Assembly: GCA_964464925.1 (NCBI GenBank)
Contig: CAYXLI010000002.1
Location: forward strand, 186,001-250,000
Direction: 5' to 3'
Length of the DNA: 64,000 bases
Source of the DNA: CAYXLI01 sp964464925
GTDB taxonomy: Bacteria; Acidobacteriota; Terriglobia; Bryobacterales; Bryobacteraceae
The notes below the pieces were generated by a model. It saw nothing but the letters and a program-made list of their open reading frames with translations. It did no database searches and was not told the origin of the DNA. Position 1 is the first letter of the stretch; every line of letters starts with the position of its first letter. A program made the position numbers and the translations under genes. Below are positions 58,755 to 64,000 of the stretch, in pieces.

Positions 58755-59638
58755 TTGAAGCAGTAATGTTTTGGAATGAGCCGAACAATCTGTCGCACTG
58801 GGACTTTGAAATCGACAAGGACTGGCGGATCTTTGGCGAGATGGTGATGCGGGCGGCAGATGCCGTTCACGCCTCGAACAGCGCGATTCCTCGTATACTC
58901 GGCGGTATCTCTCCTATCGATCCCAACTTCATCGCTAAGCTCGACGGGTATGGCACGCTCGATCATCTCGACGTCGTCGCCGTCCACGGCTTCCCGCTCG
59001 ATTGGAACCACTGGACCATCCACGAATGGCCGCAGAAACTGGAGGAAATCCGGGCAGTCACGCACCTGCCCATCTGGGTCTCCGAGGTCGGCGTCTCCTC
59101 CTTCGGCGCGGAAGAGGTTCAGGAGTTCGGGTTGAGGCGCACTGCCGAGTTGCTCATCGGACGCGTTCCACGGATCCACTGGTATAGCCTCTATGACCTG
59201 CCCCGCGCCTGGCCCGCCACGACGCGTCATCGCGAGGCGGAGGGATCGTCCTACTACCGGCACTTCTACATGGGTCTTCTGCGTGAGGACGGCACTCCCA
59301 AGCTGGCCGCCAGGCACTTCAGCGAATACACTCCCGCACTCGGCATCTGCCAGTGGTTTCATTTCGAAGATCACAGACTGCAGGATGCGGTTTGCTGGCT
59401 GAAGAAACTCGGGGTGCGGCACCTCCGCACAGGACTGAGTTGGGCCGACAGCTATCGTCCTAATGCAGACGCCTGGTTCGACCGGCAAATGAAGGCACTG
59501 GAGGATTTCGACGTTACAGTCACGTATTGCTTCACACCGGAGGATAAGGGCCTGCGTCCGAATCACACGAGCCCGCCGAGGCACGTCGATGAATTCGCCG
59601 AGTTCTGCGCCCGCATGACGCGCCGCTACGCCGGATGA
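58751..59638 (+). CDS. GH39-like glycosidase-fold protein, apparently permuted
   Basis: 295 residues, GTG at 58751 overlapping the TGA before it. The protein begins IEAVMFWNEPNNLSHWDFE: the acid/base motif WNEPN of family 39/clan-A hydrolases is at residues 8-12. The expected start of such a barrel (strands 1-3, LGVRHLRTGLSWADSYRPNADAWFDRQM, TVTYCFTPEDKGLRPNHTSPPRHV, EFCARMTRRYA) is in the last 100 residues instead. The nucleophile-like WVSEVG is near 115. I recall the same order in proteobacterial relatives, so this is probably a family feature. It may remodel or sense the glycan made here. Confidence 0.75.
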   Translation: MIEAVMFWNEPNNLSHWDFEIDKDWRIFGEMVMRAADAVHASNSAIPRILGGISPIDPNFIAKLDGYGTLDHLDVVAVHGFPLDWNHWTIHEWPQKLEEIRAVTHLPIWVSEVGVSSFGAEEVQEFGLRRTAELLIGRVPRIHWYSLYDLPRAWPATTRHREAEGSSYYRHFYMGLLREDGTPKLAARHFSEYTPALGICQWFHFEDHRLQDAVCWLKKLGVRHLRTGLSWADSYRPNADAWFDRQMKALEDFDVTVTYCFTPEDKGLRPNHTSPPRHVDEFAEFCARMTRRYAG

Positions 59639-61131
59639 TCGTCTACGCCGAGCGTGAACTGTTTGTAGATCCGCGAAAAGAGTTGGCAGCCGAAATGGAT
59701 CAGATTCGCTTCGGCCAGATCGAAGCAGGCGTCGCCGATGCGCTTTGCCCCTCTGAGGATCGCATTCATCCTGCACTTCAGCGCTTCCGTGACGTGGCCG
59801 TGCGCTTTCCGGCCGGCATTGGAAGCCTCAAGGATTTGCCTCTTCCCCGCAGTGTTCGCATTCGTCCGGCGGAAGGCTTCGCCTACTACGCTCTTTACCC
59901 CGAACAGTACCGTCAGGCGGCTCGCGCATTGCGGCCCGAAGGACCGGTCGTTGTGGTCGGCGTACGCAGCATCGGCACCACACTTTCCGCGGTAGTCGCG
60001 CAAGAGCTTGGAGCCGAGTCGATTACGGTACGTCCTCGGGGCCACCCTTTCGATCGCCATCTCAAGCTTGCTCCCGGCCTGCAGAACTGGATTCGAAATC
60101 GTAAGTCCGCAATCTGGATCGTCGTGGACGAAGGCCCCGGGATCAGTGGCTCGTCCTTTGCAAGTGTTTCGAGAGAACTGCGCCGGCTCGGCGTACCGGA
60201 TTCGCACATCATCTTCTTCCCTGGCTGGGATGCGCCTGCTGCTGGGCTAAGTTCGGATTCAGCTCGCCAGGAGTGGCAGACGCACCGGCGCGTCATCATC
60301 CCCTATCTGCCTCGTTTGGAATCCGAACGGGATCTCTCCGCCGGCATGTGGCGCGAACATCTCGGCATCTGGCCCGCCGTTCAACCTCAGCACGAACGGC
60401 GCAAATTCCTCAACGCGAATGGCAAGCTCTTGAAGTTCGCGGGCCTCAGCCGCTTCGGAACCGAAAAACTGGAACGGGCGAGGATACTCGAAGGGCGCAT
60501 TCCGCATGTAGAGGGTCTGCGCGATGGATTTTTGATCTCGCAGTTCGTGGAGGGAAGACCTTTAACCGTGGACGATAAGAGCCCTGAGTTGCTCATTCAT
60601 ATGGCCGGTTACCTCGCCTTCCTGCGGAGCCGCTTCACCACCTCGGTACGCAGTGATCTCGGTTCGCTGGTCCACTTGGTCCGCAACAACACCGGCGTGC
60701 GCGCAATTCCGGACTTCACGCCCTCCGACCAGGTCGCGCTCGATGGCCGCATGCTCCCGCATGAGTGGATCCAGACACCGGAAGGATACTTGAAGACAGA
60801 CGCCTTGGATCATCACGACGATCATTTCTTCCCGGGTTGCCAGGATATCGCCTGGGATATCGCAGGCGCGATGGTGGAATTTCAAATGAGCGAAGAAGAG
60901 GGCGAGTGCTTTTCAAGCGCGTATTTGTCCCGCTGTCCCGAACCGGATTGGAGCAAGCGGCTGCAGTTCCACACGCTCGCCTATCTCGCTTACCGGATTG
61001 GCTACGTCCACATGGCACAGGAGTCACTGGGCGATTCGGACGAAGCCAGGAGATTTGCCGCCCTGGAGCGCTTTTACCGCGAACGGATGACGTTCGCAAC
61101 CGGACGCTTCCATTCCTCCAGCGCGTCGTAA
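59635..61131 (+). CDS. Phosphoribosyltransferase/kinase-like fusion protein
   Basis: 498 residues, start overlapping the previous stop (ATGA). The N-terminal half (about 60-200) looks like a type I phosphoribosyltransferase (GPVVVVGVRSIGTTLSAVVAQELG, IWIVVDEGPGISGSSFASVSRELRRLG, where the PRPP loop is VVDEGPGISGSS). The C-terminal half has the style of aminoglycoside-phosphotransferase-like kinases (FLISQFVEGRPLTVDD, GYLKTDALDHHDDHFFPGCQDIAWDIAGAMVEF). I know no characterised relative. A role in modifying a nucleotide-linked sugar is inferred only from its position. Its 3' end overlaps the opposite gene by 58 bases. Confidence 0.6.
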   Translation: MIVYAERELFVDPRKELAAEMDQIRFGQIEAGVADALCPSEDRIHPALQRFRDVAVRFPAGIGSLKDLPLPRSVRIRPAEGFAYYALYPEQYRQAARALRPEGPVVVVGVRSIGTTLSAVVAQELGAESITVRPRGHPFDRHLKLAPGLQNWIRNRKSAIWIVVDEGPGISGSSFASVSRELRRLGVPDSHIIFFPGWDAPAAGLSSDSARQEWQTHRRVIIPYLPRLESERDLSAGMWREHLGIWPAVQPQHERRKFLNANGKLLKFAGLSRFGTEKLERARILEGRIPHVEGLRDGFLISQFVEGRPLTVDDKSPELLIHMAGYLAFLRSRFTTSVRSDLGSLVHLVRNNTGVRAIPDFTPSDQVALDGRMLPHEWIQTPEGYLKTDALDHHDDHFFPGCQDIAWDIAGAMVEFQMSEEEGECFSSAYLSRCPEPDWSKRLQFHTLAYLAYRIGYVHMAQESLGDSDEARRFAALERFYRERMTFATGRFHSSSAS

Positions 61132-62192
61132 AGATGTTCCTGCAACTGATACGCACGGTGTTCGCAGGTATGCTCGCGTAGAACCCGGTCCCGCAGCCTT
61201 TCTCCGATTGCGAAGCGCTGCTCGTCACTCACCTCCTGCAGGATCCTGACAGAGTCCTCTCTCGATCGCGCTACCAGAATCTCGCGGACCGGCTCAAAGC
61301 AATCCTGCAGGCCCGGCCATGCGTCCGTGATAATCGGGGTTCCACACGCCGCCGCTTCAAACAGCCGCACACTCGGGGAGTAGCCCGCTCGCACCATATC
61401 GCGCCTGGTGACGTTGAGAGTGAAACGCTGCGAATTGTAGAAATGCCGGTGCTCCGCCGGAGGAAGGTGTTCAATCCGCTCGACATTCGCCGGCCAATCG
61501 ATATCCTGCGGAAACATCGGTCCCGCGACCACGCAACGATGATCGGGCAGTGCGGCTGCAGGTTCCAGCATCAGCATCTCCAGCGCCGGCTGCCGGTCCG
61601 CGCTGTACGTGCCCAGATAACCCAGGTCCCAGCGCAGTTTCGCGCCTTTTTCTGGATAGTAGTCTGCGATGTCCACGGAACAATAAAGCACACGCGCACG
61701 GGGAGACCGATACTCTTTCTCTAGCTTGCGCAGCGTCGGGCCGCCTGTGAAGGAGAGGTATAGGTCATAGCGCATGACGAGTGCGCGTGAAAGATATTCT
61801 TTATCGCCGCGCTCCAGCTTGGCCAACGTCACCGGCGTATCGATGTCGTAAAAAGCGGTCAGCCCCAGCGCTGTAGAAAGCACCCATTCCCCAACGTCGA
61901 CGCCATCCGTCACGTAGGATCCGACGATCACAACATCCGCCTCCCTCACCTCCCTGCGGAATCGTTGCTTCAATTCTTCCAGGCTCGAATACAACACAGT
62001 GCGTCCGAAAGGCGGCTTCGGCATGTCGCGATTGGACGCGTACCAGGGCTGGTCACGCTCCAGAAACAAAACGTCATGCCCCAGTTTCACCAGCCCGCGC
62101 ACCAGCCCTCTGTAAGTAGTTGCGTGTCCATTTCCCCACGACGACGTAATCGATAGGCCGAAAATGACGATGCGGAGTTTCGCCGGTTGCAC
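61074..62192 (-). CDS. CgeB-like glycosyltransferase 2
   Basis: 372 residues, close in sequence to the protein at 56224: LRIVIFGLSITSSWGNGHATTYRGLVRGLVKLGHDVLFLERDQPWY, YLGTYSADRQPALEMLM, FTLNVTRRDMVRAGYSPSVRLFEAAACGTPIITDAWPGLQDCFEPVREILV. Its last 58 bases overlap the end of the convergent phosphoribosyltransferase-like gene. It starts 2 bases after the stop of the next - strand gene (62195), so the three - strand glycosyltransferases are one operon. Confidence 0.88.
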   Translation of the reverse strand: MQPAKLRIVIFGLSITSSWGNGHATTYRGLVRGLVKLGHDVLFLERDQPWYASNRDMPKPPFGRTVLYSSLEELKQRFRREVREADVVIVGSYVTDGVDVGEWVLSTALGLTAFYDIDTPVTLAKLERGDKEYLSRALVMRYDLYLSFTGGPTLRKLEKEYRSPRARVLYCSVDIADYYPEKGAKLRWDLGYLGTYSADRQPALEMLMLEPAAALPDHRCVVAGPMFPQDIDWPANVERIEHLPPAEHRHFYNSQRFTLNVTRRDMVRAGYSPSVRLFEAAACGTPIITDAWPGLQDCFEPVREILVARSREDSVRILQEVSDEQRFAIGERLRDRVLREHTCEHRAYQLQEHLYDALEEWKRPVANVIRSR

Positions 62193-62194
62193 GT

Positions 62195-63292
62195 TTACCT
62201 TTCCACTGCCAGAGTTCTGCCGGTCAACACTTCATTCACTTCCTGCGCGCGGTGCGCATAGGTATGGTCCGCCAACACCCGGCGCAGCGCGGCGTCGCCG
62301 ATGCGGCGCGCCATTGCGTAGCCGAGAGTATTCACATACTCGGCGACTTCCGCCCCACTCGTTGCCACTAGAATCTCGCGCCCGGGTTCGAAGAAAGTCT
62401 CGATGCCTTCCCATGCATCGGTGATCAGGCAGGCTCCAGCACCCGCGGCCTCGAAGACCCGTGTAGCCGGACTGAAGCCATAGCGCGCCATGCTCTCACG
62501 GCTGATATTCAGCACGGTGCGCGCGCTGCAGTTGAACGCGTTGTGATCCGTGGTGCCCACGTGCCCCAGATTCCGAACGTTCCGCGGAAGCTGCCGGTCT
62601 CCCCAGCCGCTGCCGCCCAGCAGGAATCGGCGCTCCTGAGCCGCTTCGGCGGCGCTCAGGAAAAACTGCTCGACGCGTGCCTCGCGGTCGGGCAGGCGGT
62701 TACCCAGAAAGCTCAGGTCCGCTGCAAACCGCGCATCTGCCGGAACCGGATGATGCGTCGCTGGGTCAAGGCCGTTATAGATCGGGATGCACTCACGCGC
62801 GCCGGCCCGCTCATAGGCGCGCACCACCGGGTCACCGCCGCCATAAGTGAACACCACATCGTACTTCGGAATCACTGCGCGGAATGGATCCGATCTGTCC
62901 TGTTCTATGCGGTCCAGTGTTGCCGGTGCATCCACGTCCCAAAACGCTACCATCGTCCGGCCGCCGCCCATCAGCGCTACTTCACGCTCCAACAGCGCAT
63001 CATGCACGCCCACGCCGCTCGCTTTGATAATCCAGTCCGAACCTCGCGCGAGTTCAAGAGCCCTCTCCACCCCTTCCGTCCCTTCGCCGGCATAGACATG
63101 CACCTCCGCCCATTCCGGCGGCTCTATGTCGCGATTCTGCTGTCGCCCGTATGCGTCTGGTTCATAGAACGTGACCCGGTGTCCCAAACCGTGCAGTGCG
63201 TGAATGATGCCGCGGTAGTAGGTGGCGGCGCCGTTCCAGTAGGACGAAAGCAAACTGGAGCCGAAAAATGCGATCTCGAGGGAAGCCTTCAT
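62195..63292 (-). CDS. CgeB-like glycosyltransferase 3
   Basis: 365 residues: LEIAFFGSSLLSSYWNGAATYYRGIIHALHGLGHRVTFYEPDAYGRQQ, LSFLGNRLPDREARVEQFFL, LNISRESMARYGFSPATRVFEAAGAGACLITDAWEGIETFFEPGREILV. Same GT-B fold as its two neighbours but with a different N-terminal region, so a different acceptor or donor is likely. It overlaps the next upstream gene by one base (TGATG). Confidence 0.88.
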   Translation of the reverse strand: MKASLEIAFFGSSLLSSYWNGAATYYRGIIHALHGLGHRVTFYEPDAYGRQQNRDIEPPEWAEVHVYAGEGTEGVERALELARGSDWIIKASGVGVHDALLEREVALMGGGRTMVAFWDVDAPATLDRIEQDRSDPFRAVIPKYDVVFTYGGGDPVVRAYERAGARECIPIYNGLDPATHHPVPADARFAADLSFLGNRLPDREARVEQFFLSAAEAAQERRFLLGGSGWGDRQLPRNVRNLGHVGTTDHNAFNCSARTVLNISRESMARYGFSPATRVFEAAGAGACLITDAWEGIETFFEPGREILVATSGAEVAEYVNTLGYAMARRIGDAALRRVLADHTYAHRAQEVNEVLTGRTLAVER

Positions 63293-64000
63293 CAGTGGGT
63301 GCTTAGAACTTCTGTGTGAATTTCCAACTGCTCACAGATTTCCATCAGTTGTTGCGCCCGGTGCTGGCACGTGTGGCGTGCACGGATCGTGCTCAGGCCA
63401 TGCTGTTCGAGTGCCGTGGCCAGGCCGTTATCCCGCAATACGGATCGCATCAGGGACTTCATTTCCGCTCCGTTCCGCGCGAACAGGAAGTCTTCGCCCG
63501 GCGTAAACAGGTTTTCACAATCGCTCCAAGGCGCGGAAATCAGCGGAATGCCGCACGCCAGCGCCTCGAACACACGAATCGTTGGGATGCCGCGCAGAGC
63601 TTCCGCATATGGTCTCCGCGGCACGTGTATCGTGAAACGGAATTGCGCAAATTCTGCGGGAACTTCGTAATTCGGAATCCAGCCGGAGTATTCGATGCCC
63701 GCTTCGCGCAGACGCTCCAGAGCGTGTGCCGGATATCGCACACCATGAATACGCGCTTTCAATCCGAGTTGCTGCACTGGTTCGATCAGGAACTCCCGCA
63801 ACTCCGCCGCCCGCTCGTCGTCACCCCAGTTACCGATCCACACCATCTGGCCTTCCAGCCGCCTCTGCGCGTGCGGGTAAAACCGACGTACGTCCGCCGC
63901 CTCATGAAACGTCCAGACCCGCCTTCCCCACCCATTAGCGCGGTACCGTTCCGAAATTGACTCACCGAACGCGAGCACACCGTCATAGTTCTCCAGCCGG
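63292..64000 (-). CDS. CgeB-like glycosyltransferase 4 (5'-truncated by window)
   Basis: At least 235 residues, reading in from the right edge (RLENYDGVLAFGESISERYRANGW...), so the true start is outside and the GTG near 63978 is internal. It contains VWIGNWGDDERAAELREFLIEPVQQLGLKARIHGVRYP, FRFTIHVPRRPYAEALRGIPTIRVFEALACGIPLISAPWSDCENLFTPGEDFLF, and a family-typical tail ARHTCQHRAQQLMEI. The first CgeB half is not seen. It is the first seen gene of the - strand glycosyltransferase operon. Confidence 0.85.
   Translation of the reverse strand, partial: RLENYDGVLAFGESISERYRANGWGRRVWTFHEAADVRRFYPHAQRRLEGQMVWIGNWGDDERAAELREFLIEPVQQLGLKARIHGVRYPAHALERLREAGIEYSGWIPNYEVPAEFAQFRFTIHVPRRPYAEALRGIPTIRVFEALACGIPLISAPWSDCENLFTPGEDFLFARNGAEMKSLMRSVLRDNGLATALEQHGLSTIRARHTCQHRAQQLMEICEQLEIHTEVLSTH

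Noticed and set aside
1..64000. tRNA, rRNA, CRISPR, integrase or phage genes
   Set aside because: Looked for by eye in intergenic gaps and translations; no cloverleaf, repeat-spacer array or phage proteins found. A tRNAscan and CRISPR search would be decisive.

Overview
The window reads as a chromosome segment of a GC-rich, Gram-negative, flagellated soil-type bacterium, most likely an acidobacterium of the Solibacter/Bryobacter kind. The taxon is an inference from gene content: a very large Oar-like TonB-dependent receptor with an N-terminal carboxypeptidase-like fold, ECF sigma factors paired with zinc-finger or HEAT-repeat anti-sigma factors, many FHA/PP2C/Ser-Thr kinase proteins, multihaem cytochromes and a RAYT transposase. 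I saw no rRNA, tRNA, CRISPR array or prophage. About 77 genes are described, almost all in tight operons.

Layout. (1) 1-6800, + strand: flagellar export and motor operon fliR(partial)-flhB-flhA-flhF-fliA-fliN-DUF2802. fliA carries an apparent single-base frameshift at its 3' end. (2) 6840-10552, - strand: ECF sigma, HEAT-repeat anti-sigma, DUF4097 lipoprotein and two-PDZ protein. (3) 10622-17464, + strand: GT39-like membrane glycosyltransferase, Rrf2 regulator with cysK, DUF72, an ICMT-like methyltransferase, a polyprenyl-phosphate sugar transferase and a phosphoribosyltransferase. (4) 17468-23599: TonB receptor, a second ECF/zinc-finger anti-sigma pair, and a PfkB sugar kinase divergent from a LacI regulator. 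(5) 23600-38552: a redox and stress region with an AhpD-like protein, Hsp20, OsmC, a multihaem cytochrome operon, an outer-membrane porin, a sigma-54 activator with a Cys-rich PAS domain, two universal stress proteins, an Acg-type nitroreductase, an acyl-CoA synthetase/GNAT fusion and a TIG-like exported protein. At least five transcription units here start with sequences matching sigma-54 promoters (TGG-N8-TTGCW or close), each placed so that the message would begin just before the Shine-Dalgarno. (6) 38769-39540: RAYT transposase flanked by REP-like palindromes. (7) 39584-44561: hybrid histidine kinase, CheY-like protein, NtrC-type regulator with no normal start codon, and receiver-like pseudo-domains. 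(8) 44655-46102: a PEP-carboxykinase-like protein whose P-loop has been lost, and a small acidic protein. (9) 47332-55542, + strand: an uninterrupted operon FHA, 32-residue membrane peptide, PP2C with a beta-helix ectodomain, Ser/Thr kinase, SEDS::penicillin-binding-protein fusion, FHA. It parallels the actinobacterial fha-pstP-rodA-pbpA-pkn operon, with polymerase and transpeptidase in one chain. (10) 55580-64000: a polysaccharide or surface-glycan cluster with four CgeB-like glycosyltransferases, a sugar nucleotidyltransferase, a CmoB-like methyltransferase, a permuted GH39-like barrel and a phosphoribosyltransferase/kinase-like fusion.

The two best candidates for something new are the kinase/phosphatase/FHA/SEDS-PBP operon, which looks like a self-contained phospho-regulated cell-wall synthase, and the sigma-54 stress/anaerobic regulon around the PAS-Cys activator, with shared promoter architecture and a shared GTGAAWTCAC site.
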